This document shows, piece after piece, positions 39,553 through 51,539 of a stretch of 64,000 nucleotides of DNA. A model generated the notes under the pieces. That model ran no database searches, was not told the origin of the DNA, and was given only the letters and a program-made list of their open reading frames with translations. The stretch is from NCBI GenBank assembly GCA_000231825.2, contig JH720341.1:325766-389765 (forward strand), read 5' to 3'. The DNA is from Tetrahymena elliotti 4EA. Lineage: Eukaryota > Ciliophora > Oligohymenophorea > Hymenostomatida > Tetrahymenidae. How positions within the stretch are numbered: the stretch's first letter is position 1; each line of letters starts with the position of its first letter. Both the position numbers and the translations under genes were made by a program.

Positions 39553-39610
39553 GATGATTATTTGGTTTCTTCGATAAAAAATTTCAATTCGTTATTGTAA
39601 AATAATCATC
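39553..39610 (+). repeat. Perfect 11-bp hairpin in gene-poor region
   Basis: GATGATTATTT at 39553-39563 is perfectly complementary to 39600-39610, with a 36-nt loop. Possibly part of a third structured transcript; no other support. Confidence 0.45.
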
Positions 39611-40924
39611 AGTGGTATTAAAAACTTTAAGTGGTAGATTTATCAAAACTATAGAAGTAATATGACATCATTTTATTAAGATAATAAAATAGAATTTTTA
39701 TATAAATTAAAAAACACAATAGTTTAATTGTATTTTTATAAACATAAAAATTCTTTAGTTGTTTAAGAATATCTTCGTTTTTTTTATAGATTTTTCTTCT
39801 AATTAATTTTTCTAATTTTTCTTGTTATAAATTATTATAATTCATTTTCTTAATTCTTAGTAAGTTAAGCCTTGATAGTTTTTCAAAAATAATTCAATAT
39901 TATTCTTTATTCAAATCAGGTAATTAGTAAACAAAACAAATTTTATTTCATTTCACAAAGGCTATTTAATTTTACATCAAATCTATTCATTTTAGTTGCT
40001 AAAGGATGTTTTTTATCTAAAAAGAATTTTATTCTACCATAATATTTGATAAAAATTTTCTTTAAACAATTAACTTTCATTTTAAATTTAAATTACTTAA
40101 AATACTTGACAATTATTTATTCTATTTATTTTCTTAAGGAAATATATTTAAAATTTAAACATTCTAATTTTAAAACTTTTAAACATAAAATAAACTATAA
40201 ATATAGAATTAAAAATTATAACATATCACAAGATAATTTAAAATAACAAAATAAAAAAAGAATAAAATTATATAATGAATTTATAAATATCTTGAATTAT
40301 AATAGATTAGATATTATTTCATAAATTTAAAAAATGGTCTTCTCTGTATAAATAAAGAAATTAAATTGCCGAACATAATAAATTTTTACAAGGCGTTAAT
40401 ATTAATAAATGGATAAATGAAATGAAAATAAATTATATAAAATAAGCAACAAATGAATACTCTTATCATTAAGAATTAAAATTTTAGAATAAAAGAGGGA
40501 AAAGAGTAGTAAGATAATAATGATTAGAAGATGTTATATTTGAAACTTTTGCTAAGAAAATTATTAAAAAGAAATTTTTCTAAATATAATGGATGAAAAA
40601 GAGTGGGGATTTAATTAAATTTTAGTGTTAGATAAGTATTTCATAAATTTTCTGTCTTTTCTTAATTAATTAATTTATATGTTTTTGTTTGTTCAAATAT
40701 TAACAGATTTTTCTTAGTTTTGCAGATTAATTATTTATTATTAATTTTATTACTTTTTTCAATGTATATTGATTAGTTTTTTTTCATGGTTTTTTATATT
40801 ATTTTAATAAATTCTTTTTATTTCTAAAATCTCTTTAAATGTTTTATTTTATTTTTTTTTCTTTCTTTCTTTTTTAATATTATTTTATTTTCTCTCTCTT
40901 TTTCTTTTTTATCTCTCATTTATC
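39611..40924. other. Gene-poor A+T-rich interval
   Basis: Low-complexity A/T sequence with no coding signature. From about 40790 to 40935 it becomes a pyrimidine-rich tract (T runs with CTTTCTTTC-like and CTCTCTC-like segments) leading into the second ncRNA candidate. Confidence 0.55.
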
Positions 40925-41057
40925 TCTTTCTCTTTAAAGTCGCATCATTCATTATAGCTCTCAATCTCAATTTTTTTGTTGTAATTTTGACAAAGGGTTA
41001 GTTTAGTTTTTAAATTAAAGAAGAGAATCATATTTATATTAATTTAACATATATCTT
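40925..41057 (+). promoter_or_regulatory. Putative ncRNA promoter B
   Basis: Contains CTTTAAAGTC near 40932, CTCAATCT at 40960-40967 and then TTGTTGT, the same order seen before island A, followed by a TATA-like ATATATC just before 41055. The spacing to the island is about 90 nt here against about 45 nt in A, so homology of the two promoters is plausible but not proven. Confidence 0.4.
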
Positions 41058-41330
41058 CGCGTAGAAGGGTACCTAAGGAAATAAGACATGGTTTTTTTTA
41101 TAATATTTTTTTGTTTTTGTTAATGACTAAGCTTTCAGTATTGTTAAATAAACTGAAATCATTTACTGAAAGTATCTGTGTCAGACTGTTTTATTTTAAT
41201 CAGTCAGTAGTTTACCTAGAGCCCGACCTTGAAGGTTCACTTCAAGATGCGGAACCCCTGTTATGAAGGCATGATAGGTAAGCATTCTATACATTCTGGC
41301 GAACTGCCTCGGTATAAAAGCTGATATTAT
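41058..41330 (+). ncRNA. Candidate structured ncRNA B, unidentified
   Basis: The most G+C-rich non-coding patch in the window, with several strong hairpins: 41132-41140 with 41164-41172 (9 bp), 41184-41188 with 41201-41205, 41228-41234 with 41240-41246 (7 bp, 5-nt loop), and 41257-41265 with 41270-41278 (9 bp including G-U, AAGG loop). A TTACC/GGTAA pairing (41212-41216 with 41277-41281) could close the last two. No open frame explains it. The density of stems in a genome that is nearly all A/T argues for a conserved RNA such as an SRP-, RNase P/MRP- or snoRNA-class molecule. I could not match diagnostic motifs of any of these, so it is left unnamed; the exact ends are guesses. Confidence 0.52.
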
Positions 41331-41508
41331 TTTAGCAAGTATTAGTTTTAAAGTTCTATAGATTAGAAGAATGAGATCTTTTAAGTTAGTAGGTCTTGAT
41401 TTTCAGAGTTTTCATATTTTAGAAATAATGGTTGTTTCTTTAATAAGCTTATGTCCTTTAAAAGTCTTCATATTATTTTAATCTAAGCTCATTAATTCTA
41501 AAATGATT

Positions 41509-42237
41509 TCAGCTATCTCTTTTCAAATTTTAATGCAATTAGATTTAGAGTGGATGGTGAGAATTCTGAAAGTTTTTATTTTTTGGTTGGAAACTTTAAC
41601 CATTAAGAATAAATTGCAACTTGGCTTAAAAAATTATTCTTTCATAATGGGATAAGATCAATTTAAAAACTTTAAGATCTTATGCTTTTTTGTAATTTCT
41701 TTTATTTGACCGTTATAGCCTCATGACATTTTTTTTAAGCTCCTTAGAGCATCTAGTTAAGATTATTTTTAATTGACTAAAAACTTAAATGGCATTGTTA
41801 AAAACTATTAAAACTTTCATTTAGAATTCTTCTCTATTTAATTGCAAAAAAATTATTAATTCAATAGCATTAGACAAGTCGATTAAAGAATCTTTAAGCT
41901 TTTGATTTCGATAACATTCTACTTATAAAGAATAGTAATCTTATCCTATTAAGATTAGCTAATTAAAAGGAGGAGTAGAGACAAGATAACTTTAAAGGAG
42001 TCTATCTTCATTCACTTAAGGATAGAAGGGATACTTTCAATCATAGGCAAAAAGAGTAAATCCATCTCTTCTAATCTACATACTTGCATTATCTAATCCT
42101 TGCATCAAATAACTCTGCTTTTTATCTTTACTGATTTAAAAACTTGAGACTAAAATTCTTGAGACCTATTCATGGTTTAGCTTCTTCTAGTTTATTTTTT
42201 CGGTAAACTGGGGCTTATGTTGTGTTTTATCAATTAA
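41509..42237 (-). pseudogene. Possible pseudogene with one in-frame TGA
   Basis: On the minus strand a frame of about 243 codons (42237 down to TGA 41509-41511) is interrupted only by TGA at 42037-42039. The composition on both sides is protein-like and less A+T-rich than the surroundings, with stretches such as MQGLDNASMQIRRDGF before the break and a long amphipathic helical region after it. No ATG precedes the first part and no intron I tried removes the TGA in frame. It may be a decayed gene or a gene with unrecognised introns. No family is recognised. It lies just downstream of ncRNA candidate B on the opposite strand. Confidence 0.4.
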
Positions 42238-42240
42238 TCA

Positions 42241-43074
42241 AAATAATTAACGAATAAAAATTATGATCAACGAATCTATTTTCAACGAATAATTAATTTT
42301 TACTTTTTTTTCCCAAATCTTTATTACTTTTCTTAATTATTTCATAAATTCTATTTCTTATCAAAAGTAAATATCTTTCTTAATTCTTAAGATTTTTATA
42401 CAGTAAATGTTATTCAAGTATAAAAAGAAAATAAAATTAAATTGCTTTTAGAAATAAAAAAATTTAATCTTTAGAAATCACATTAGTAAAATTTAATGCA
42501 ATATTGAAGTTATTCAGATAAAGCCTAATATTCAGTTAATGAGAAGTATTTTTCATTAAATTATTATTTAAATACAAACATTTTTAAAATTTTAGTGTTT
42601 TTTAGTTTATTATTAATTGCTTAAATTAGAATAATTTAATTTTCAAAATTACTTTTAAAAAATTTTAAAATAATATCAATTCATACTTTTTGAATTAATT
42701 TAAATAAAAAAAATTGAAAAAATATGTTGTGGTTAATAGGATAATGACAGTAAAATCAAAATTATTATTTTTTAATTTTTTTTGTGAAATTCCTTGAAGA
42801 AAACTCATTAATGAGTAAAATTGTTCAGATTATTTAAAAAATTAAATGAAAATTATTAAATTAAATTTATGATTTCGTAATTTTAAACTTCAATAAAATT
42901 ATTTTATTTTTTTTTCATAATTATTTGAAATAAAACTTTTAAAAATTACAAAGAAAAAATTAATTATATCTCATTAATGAACATATTAAAAATAATTATA
43001 AAATATAGAAAATATAAACTAATATGGGTTTATATATTACTCTTTTGTAATAAATTTTAGAACCCTTAATTGCT
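42241..43074. other. Intergenic, no gene seen
   Basis: A+T-rich sequence downstream of the minus-strand kinase-like/TPR gene, presumably including its 3' UTR. Confidence 0.55.
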
Positions 43075-46000
43075 TCATTTAAAACATTTTAATAATTCTT
43101 CTAAATTTTTAACAGATATATACCCATATTTTCTATCCTTTTTCTAATCATTTATTTGCTTAATAGTTTGCATAACTCTATTTGAAAATGCTTTTTATGA
43201 GCCAATGTCTTGTAAGAAACCTACAAATTCATCTAGTTTTTCATATGAAGATTAAATTTAAACTTAATCTAAAGTGTCAGTATAGTCAATTACATCTTAT
43301 ATGAATTCGTCTAATTGAAGATGACTGAATTAATGTTAATTTTCTAATTTACAGTAAACGGCTTAAATATAGTAATCTATTGCCTCTTCACTTTTTAATT
43401 TCTCAAGAATTTTTCCATAAGAATTTAGAGCATAAATGTACATATCCAATTTTTCCATTTTATTTTCTTTTAGAATTTAAATTGAATAAAAACAATATTC
43501 CTGAGCCTCTTTATACCGTCCCCATTAAAGAAGCTCGTCAGCTAAATTTTATAATGCAATTGCAATTTATTACAAATCAGGATCTTACATTTATCTTTTC
43601 ATTTCAAGAGATTTCAAATATAGATCATAAGATTCTTTTTAGTTTCCTTTAATAGAATATAGAGTGGCTAAATTATTCAAGTATTAAGAAAGATAGTATT
43701 CACTTTTCTGATAATAAATTTATTCCATTATCTTTACAGCTTATTAAATGTTATTGAATGCTGAATCAAAAAGCTTTTATTGTAACACTTCTAAATTAAA
43801 TGCAGACTATTATTAATTTTCATTTAGATTATTTTATAATACATGTTCCAAATAGGATAAAGTATCACTTTCGGGTGCACCTGACATTGATATTTAAAAT
43901 ATTTCTAAATAGCATGTGCCTAGATTATTTAAAGTAATTGCAATACTTGGATGTATTTCTTTCTTTAGTAAATTTCTTTTGATCTCTAAAGAATGTTTGT
44001 AATTTAATAAGGCCTCTTTATAATCCTATTAATCATTTTAAAAAGTGGCAATATTATTTAAAATTTGGGAATAGAAGTAACTATTAACATCTCCTATCTC
44101 TTATAATTTCTTTTAGCACAATTTGTACAAATATTCAGCTTCTTTATGATTTCCATTTATTAATTTGCATTCTGCAAGATTATTTGAAGCTTAACATAAA
44201 ATCTTTAATAGTTTATTATCATTTATTCCTTCTATTTGAGTGATTGTAGCTTGATATAATTCTAATGCTTCTTCATATAATCCTAAACTAATATAGCATG
44301 ATCCAATACCATTAACTAAATTCATCTAAAAATTAAATTCTGTACTATGTTTGATGCCAATCTAAAAGCACAAGGTAAAAATCTTTAAGGCTTAATAATA
44401 TTCTGCTTAACAGAAATAGGATGAACCTATTATATAGAGATCACCTAGAAACTACCCATTAGGATTTTATGATGCCATTTAAATCAAATTGTCTACTATA
44501 TTTAAATCTGTATCATATGGAATTTCGATTTTATAATAGAATAATTTAAGCTTTAAAGAACATATTGAATAATTAAGATAAATTTCATTGATAAAATCTA
44601 AATCTTTATCAATTATTTCTATCTAATCTTTGCAAAAATCTATTATTGTACAAATCTTATCAATTTACTCACATAATACTTCTTTTTCAAGTCTTACATC
44701 TTTAAGATAACTTGTAAAGTTTAAGAGTAGATTAATACATTTAATTCTATTTTATTGTTCTTTTTTAGTCATTTGTTTTATTAATATATCAAAGTTATTA
44801 AAAAATGTTTCTGACTCTTTCTTAAGCTACTAGTTGTGCTTAAAGAAATGTTTTATTAACTCATCAAATAATTTCCCTAAAGAGAAAATATCAGATTGGT
44901 AGTTATCAATTTCCTAATAGGTATTTTATTCTTCAGAGCAATAATTTTTGGTAAATCCTTTTGGAATAAACTTTTCACCATTCTTTAGTTTATTACATAG
45001 ACCAAAATCATTATAATATAATTTATAATTTTTGTCTATAAGTATATTATCTGGCTTGATATCGAAATGCTAAATGTTAAAACTACGAAGTTCTATTAAG
45101 CCATGAATTAAATCAAATACAAAAGAGATAAAAATATCAATTTAAAAGCTATTTTGGCTACTAATGAGATAATTTTTAAGTGATTATTGATAAATTTCTT
45201 ATCTAATTATTATTAATTTCTGATATTTCTTCTTATCAGGATCGGGGATTTCAATCTTAATCATATCTTTGTAACTAGTTAAATTTAATTTTTACTTTAT
45301 GGATGAGATTATTTAGTATTCTTTTTCTATGTCTTTTTCGGTTTCCTCATTGCATAAGACTAGCCTTAATGCGAATTTTTCATCATTATAAAAGCATTCG
45401 AAGATATCAGCTTCACCACCAGAAGCTATATATCTTATTATCTCATAATTTTTTTCTTTCAGCTTAATTTTGATTTATTCCAAAAATTTTTTATTATTTA
45501 ATACCATGAATTGTTTTATTTTTTTTCCCTCTCCCAAAATTTAAGACAGAGAATCTATATTTTTATCTTATAATATGCTTTAATCAAGTTCTTAATAGTC
45601 TGAACTAGGTTGATTAATGTTTAAGAGTACTTAATTTTAACTTACACATAAGTTTTAATCAGATTAGTTAAAATTATTTAGATCTCCTTACTTATTAGTA
45701 TTTTCTTAAAATAGACATATTTAGTCTTTTATAGAGTTTTATCCACTATCTGATTGTTTTTATTTTATAATTTTTTTTTCACTAAATTCTTCTTATTATA
45801 TTTACAATGGATCAAATAATATATTTTCTTAGAGATGCTTCACTGCTTTTTTTAAAAGTGGCTATTCTTTATTGAATAATTTAAATGCATGCTTATCTAA
45901 AATTTGTTTGATTATTTCCTATGATTAATTTTTTAACTCTTAATTTTAATTTATCTTTTTCTTATCTTTTAATTCTTATAAAATGGCTCTTTTATCAAAT

Positions 46001-46428
46001 TTTTAATCAAGCGTTTATTCATCTATTTTATTAGCTTCTTTTTGTTAATGTTTGCTACTTTTATTAGATTTATTTAATTTTTCATTACTCTTTGAATTGA
46101 TTTCACTATTAGATTCATTTTTACTTTTTTAAATTTGTTCATGTCCATATTCATTTAAAATCACTTACATACTGTTCTCATTTATTATTTGGCTATTAAA
46201 CATTTTCTTTTCTCTTTTCAAAAATGTTTTCTCATTATCAAAAACATTCTATTAATTATTTAATTTATTTTCATTCTCTTAATTTATTTGTGAATTTAAT
46301 ATGTTTTCAGCTTACTAAATATTTTAATCATTCTATGATTTATTTTAATTAATTTTTTTATTTTGAATTTGATCCTTTTTGCTATGTTTGACATCAACTT
46401 ATCTTTTCTATTATGTTTGATCTTCCAT
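43075..46428 (-). CDS. Protein kinase-like protein with C-terminal TPR repeats
   Basis: Single exon, 1117 aa, ATG at 46428 and TGA at 43077-43075. Residues 1-320 are Lys/Asn/Gln/Glu-rich and probably disordered. The kinase-like domain spans about 325-600: glycine loop ASGGEADIF, then FALRLV where the ATP-anchoring Lys should be (Arg at about 355), catalytic loop HFDIKPDN with Asp at about 456, and NDFGL with Asp at about 474. Magnesium and catalytic residues are thus present but the VAIK Lys is not. From about 660 to 1070 there are kinesin-light-chain-type tetratricopeptide units (for example NNLGTCYLEIF and NNLATLYSIKGNQKESYDLY), giving a protein-interaction surface. Ciliates have many kinase-TPR fusions. 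Target unknown; activity doubtful because of the Arg. Confidence 0.92.
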
Positions 46429-47687
46429 TTTAATAGATTTAATGATTTAATGGAATTATATTTTTCTTTCTTTTTCAATGTTTACTTTTTTTATGATTTT
46501 TAGATTTTTAATCTAATTATTTATTATAAATTTTTAGATTTTAAGTATTTAAAGATAATAACAAGAATTTATGATAAAAGCAAAATTTCTTTTATATTTT
46601 AATATAATTATATTCAGATCAGAGAGAGGAATGTTAGTATTTAGCAGTTAATTTTATTGAAAATTAAGATTTTTATATTAAAAAACTAACATAAGGTATT
46701 ATTTTTATGTCAAATTTAAAAATAAAATAGATTCTAATCTAAAAATTATTTTCAAATTCATAAGGATTGACTTTGAACGTGCGTTTATATTTAAAACCTA
46801 AAACTTTTGATTATTAGAATATTTGGTATTATAGTTATTAGAATAATTTACATAATATCTATTAGGATATGTAAAAGAATTATTAGAATTTCCATTTTAT
46901 AAGTAAAATGAAAAAAAAATTCCCATAAATGTCTGCGTAGCATCTCTTTGTAATGTCCCATATTAAAATATCTAAGTTATTAACTGAGTGAGTAAAAATA
47001 TTTTCAAAAAAGAAATAAATTATTATTATTTAGTTAAGTTGAAATTACATTATAGTAAATAAAATACCTTTTTGTGTTAAATAATTTCATTATTTAAAAT
47101 TATTTTTCTATTATTTTTCTAAGAATATCAATTAAAATCTTCAATTAATATTTTTAAAATGGGAAACCACCATTAAAAATAAATTATTTTAAGAAATATG
47201 TATTTTAATAATTGAAATAAACCCTATTGATTTTTAATAGAAATTATAAATATTAGTATAAATACTATCCTTTTTATTATTAAATCAAAAATTTATATCA
47301 TTAACATTTTAATAAACCTTTTACAGGTTATTTTTAGTTAAAATTTAAAACAGAAATTATCTATTTTGTCATTTTTTTTTATAATTTTTTTCATTTTATT
47401 TCACAAAATTAGGTAATTTAGAAGTAAAAAACATAATAACAAAATCTCTTAAATACTATGAATATCTATTAAATCAATCATAAAAAATAAGAAAATATTT
47501 TAAATAACTATTATTGATGGCAATAACTCTTGATTAATTTAATGGATACATTATTTTTATAAACATAAATGTGATACACATAATTTAATTATTTATATTT
47601 TTACAAAGAAAATAGCATTAATAGACATAATTTTTGTTTTAGGAAAATTGTTTTTAAATAAACTTTTATCAAAAGGATTATTTTTTT
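46429..47687. other. Intergenic, no gene seen
   Basis: About 1.26 kb A+T-rich spacer between two minus-strand kinase-type genes. It contains the 5' flank of the kinase-like/TPR gene and the 3' flank of the PLK4-type gene. No feature recognised. Confidence 0.55.
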
Positions 47688-50600
47688 TCAAATGTTTTAG
47701 AATTCTTTATTCTGATTTAATAAATATTCATAGTACTTAAGAGATTTAGTTGTTATGCTTTTTACTTCAATAGGAAAGTCTTTTGAGTTCTTTTCAAGAG
47801 AAACTTCATAAATATTATTATCTGGAGCTTAAATTTTCATAGTTCCACTTTTGTTTTTATAGTAAATTTTATAGCCAGTTTTAAATAAAGCCTCAAAGCA
47901 ATTATTTTCTAATAAGATAAATATTCCCTCTTTATTTTCTAATTTTGAAATTACTTTTTTTGTTTTAAGAGCATTAATTACTTGCTTTGCATATCCATAT
48001 AAGGCATAGTATTTTGTTGGAAGATTATTGAGAGTATAATGTTTTTCCATAGGCTTATCAATTAATTTATTAATTTAAATCTATTAATTTAAGAATAAAA
48101 ATTTTTAAATTATGAAATTTTGTAATAGATTAATATTACCTTTTATCCATCTTAAGATATTTTAAAAAGGAGTCTACCATTACAAGATTCTACTAGCAGA
48201 GAATGGTCAGCTGTTATTTCAATGTAGCCATTTTTAGTTTTAATTTTAGAGACATCTAGATCATCTCCTACTTTTACAGGAGAAATTTAACTAGTTATTA
48301 AGTTAGATGTTTATTGATTTATTTGAATATTGTTAGTAGATTTATCATTCTCATTGTTTTGATCTACTATAAAGCTACTAAAAGATTTAGAAGTATTTAA
48401 ACCTTTATTAAAGCTTCTATTAGTAGTATTCATAGAATATTTAGAACATGCAGCTGTTGATGTATCTCCATTATTTTCTGTTTCTAAACATTCCAATCTT
48501 GGAGTTTAGTGAACATCAGCATCGCATGGTTCAGTTCTAATATACTCTTTAGATGATCCTTTTGCCCTCTAGTATTTTGAAAAATTTAAGTTATTTTATT
48601 TAATAAAAATAAAATGAAAAAAAATAATTTACAAACTATGAAGAAGATTGTTGATTTGGAGCAAATGATGGAGGATTTATATCTCTATAAGTTTAAGAGT
48701 TTTTATTGCTAGGAGGTTTTTAACTTATAGATATGTTAGTTGGTGTTTAAATTACATTTGATTTTGAAGAAAACTGTGCTGTAGTTTAAAAATCCCTTTC
48801 TATTGAGAAACTATTCATTTGAGAGCTATCTAATTTGAGTTATGATATATCAAAAGAAGTGTGGGTATTATCATTGTGATGGGTTGATTTAGAAGGTTTT
48901 TATCTTTGAATATTTTAGTTTGTGTTATTTTGATTATTTATATTATTTTATAAAAAAAAATATTAATTAGTTGGAGAAGGAAATGCAACTATTTATGACA
49001 TATTATTTTTGCATGTTGTGGTTGTACTTGTTAGATCTTAAGTATTATTTATATTGATTTATTCATTAGGATAATGTAAACTAGTTTTCTTTCTTATATT
49101 TTAGATTTTGGAATTGTTGTTATCTTACATACAAGCCATGTTATTAGAAGATTGGGAAAACATTTTATTACTTCCAGTTGGAATTTTAGCAGCAAACTCG
49201 TTTTTTTATTAGTCTAAAGAGATTTGTTTTTTTAAATTAATTTCTTAATCTATCCCTTTTATAGAAAGTGAATTTTTTTATTCATCACGAGGGCGAGGAG
49301 GCTAAGGTGGTATCACTCCGTTTACATCAAAGCTCTTATTTTTTTAGTGATGGATAATTTAGTTTTATTAGGGTTTAACATCATTAGTGAATCCATTTAA
49401 AATTTAAGCAATAGGATTTTTATAAGATTTTTAAGATTAAAAGAAATTATTTTAGTTAAGAATTAATTAGTTATTTGAGGGAGTAGTAGAAGATGATTAA
49501 TGAAGAGAATTTGATTTTGTGGCTTTGTTTAAGAAAGTATTTAAGATAGTTTTACTCTATGGCTTTTACTAAAGATTATCATTAGATTATTATTATTATT
49601 ATTATTTATTTGGTAGAGATATTTGTGGATTATAATAAGAATTTTATGCAATATTTTATATTTCTTAAATAATTTGTTTATTTCTGTTATTATCTATGCT
49701 TTAGTCACTAGTTTCCTTTTTTAACCCTTAAATAGCAATTTAGTACAATTATTATTAATCCTACTTTTACTCATTCTTTTAATAAGAATTATAAGATTTT
49801 TAAAGTTGCATAGGATTTAATTTTTATTGCTAAGTTTATTGTGATTTTTATTGAATATTTATTGAATTAAGAATATTTGAATGAATGTTTTCCTTATTTT
49901 CATTGATTAAAAGCTATTCTTTGCTTTAAACTCGATTTTCTTTTTACTATTTCTCTTAAAAAGTATAATTTTCTTATATTTTATTATTGTGATTAGCAAG
50001 ACCCATAAATTATTAACTTTCATTTACTTTGTTTTACATTAAATGCTTAGAATTGTTAGAAGAATCCATTGAATAATTAGATCTTTATCTCATATGTCCT
50101 TATTAAGGGATTTTATTGCTAATATTATTCATATTAGTAGACTGATCTATTTGAAACTATTAAGGAGGAGCAAATGTCATTGGATTTTACAATTTATACT
50201 CATTTTGATTTTGATTTTATTTACATTTATTATAGAAAGGATGATTCTTTATTTAACTGATATTGTATCTTGAGTCTTAATTCTATTCAAATTTAAAAGT
50301 GAAGTCAAAAATAATGTTAAATTAAATTTCGTAAAAAAGTCAGTTAAGTTTTAGTAAAAGTTATTAATCAAAATATTATTGTAATTTAATTTACCCAATC
50401 TAGTATATGATCAATAAGATCTACTAAAGATTTTGATAAGTGTGAAGGATATTCTACTTTGTTCTTTTTCTAAAGCATTTTAAGTGTTTGCTATATGCTA
50501 ACTGTTTCGAAAGGAGGTCTTCCTGTTGCTATTGTATAAAGAATACATCCAAAAGACCAACAATCAGATTATATGCCATATTTTTCCCTGCTACAAATTT

Positions 50601-51539
50601 CTCTATTTTTTTTAAAGATAAGTAATCCAATTAATTATTTTCAAATTTAAAGGAATTGTAAATTTTACGGAGCTATGTAATTTGGAGTTCCGCAAAAGGT
50701 GTCTCTCTCCGATTCATAATTTTTTACTCTCACAGCCAATCCAAAATCACAAATTTTTACGCTGTTATTTCCTGTAAGTAAAATGTTACCAGGCTTTAAA
50801 TCTCTATGAATAATTTTATTTTTATGCAAGTATTCTAGACCTTAAACAATTTGATAAGAGATATCTCTTGCTTCATCTTCATTAAGTCTAATATTTTCAA
50901 TTTAAAAAAATATTACATTTACTGTAGAGTTCTTTAATAAAATTTGAAGAACATTATATTTATTTTATTACCTTCCTTTACTCTTAACATAATCAAAAAG
51001 ACTTCCTCCTGGACAGTATTCAAGCATCATATACACATATTCATTATCTTCAAATCTTTTTAAAATTCTAACAATGTTCTAGTGATCTAATTATGAGTGT
51101 AACTAATAAAAAAATTAACTTCTAATTAGCTGTGCCATTTGAATTATAAAGTAAAAATTACACTGTATTCATTTTTGATTCTATTGATATTATTTTAGTA
51201 ATATTATGATGATTTAGCTATAGTTTTTAAAGCCTAGGTATTTATATTTGGGATTAAATTTTAAAATTATTTTTTATAATTTTAATTTTACATAGAGAGA
51301 TCCAGATTTGTATTCTTCAATTAAAAAAACACAGCTTCCTGCACCTTTACCAAGGGTTAGCGTTATCTTAAAATTCTATGCATTAAATAATTAATCAATT
51401 CATTATGATGTAAATGTAAATATTTTACATGTAAGCTAGTTGAAATACTATTCATTAAATGATTTTCCTCTTCTTCAAATTGCTATGAACTAAGCCTAGG
51501 CTTTTAATCTTTTTTCTATGGTATCATTTAAGTTATCAT
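47688..51539 (-). CDS. PLK4: Polo-like kinase 4 (PLK4/SAK) type Ser/Thr kinase
   Basis: Kinase that in other eukaryotes starts centriole/basal-body duplication. Exons in transcript order: 51539-51429, 51375-51292, 51233-51162, 51102-50972, 50887-50669, 50602-50395, 50282-48633, 48568-48140, 48053-47688; 3270 nt, 1089 aa. Kinase domain about residues 35-310: [12 protein letters not shown] (Lys about 68), [14 protein letters not shown], the polo-type activation loop [21 protein letters not shown] and a final NHPF. A 550-codon exon follows, Asn/Gln/Ser-rich with an Asn run. The last 120 residues look like a polo-box fold ([15 protein letters not shown]), with a preceding beta-rich segment that may be the cryptic polo box. 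The N-terminal kinase plus polo box at the extreme C terminus supports PLK4 over PLK1, though assignment within the polo family is by architecture. Confidence 0.88.
49586..49606. repeat. TTA trinucleotide run
   Basis: Seven perfect TTA units on the plus strand, read as an Asn run in the large disordered exon of the PLK4-type gene. Such runs are common in ciliate coding sequence and likely vary in length. Confidence 0.8.

Noticed and set aside
40046..40246. 66-codon plus-strand frame
   Set aside because: Lys/Ile/Asn/Tyr composition expected by chance from A/T-rich DNA; no motif.
41228..41246. Possible tRNA T-arm (GGTTCA inside a hairpin)
   Set aside because: The stem and loop lengths do not fit a T-arm, and no acceptor, D or anticodon arm can be placed around it.
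42037..42039. In-frame TGA read as selenocysteine
   Set aside because: Tetrahymena does use TGA for selenocysteine in some proteins, but there is no recognisable selenoprotein context and no SECIS-like element was seen. A nonsense change is simpler.
43380..43652. 90-codon plus-strand frame
   Set aside because: Antisense shadow within the kinase-like/TPR gene.
46296..46478. 60-codon minus-strand frame starting at 46478
   Set aside because: Out of frame with the 1117-codon kinase-like/TPR frame that covers the same bases, and it ends quickly.
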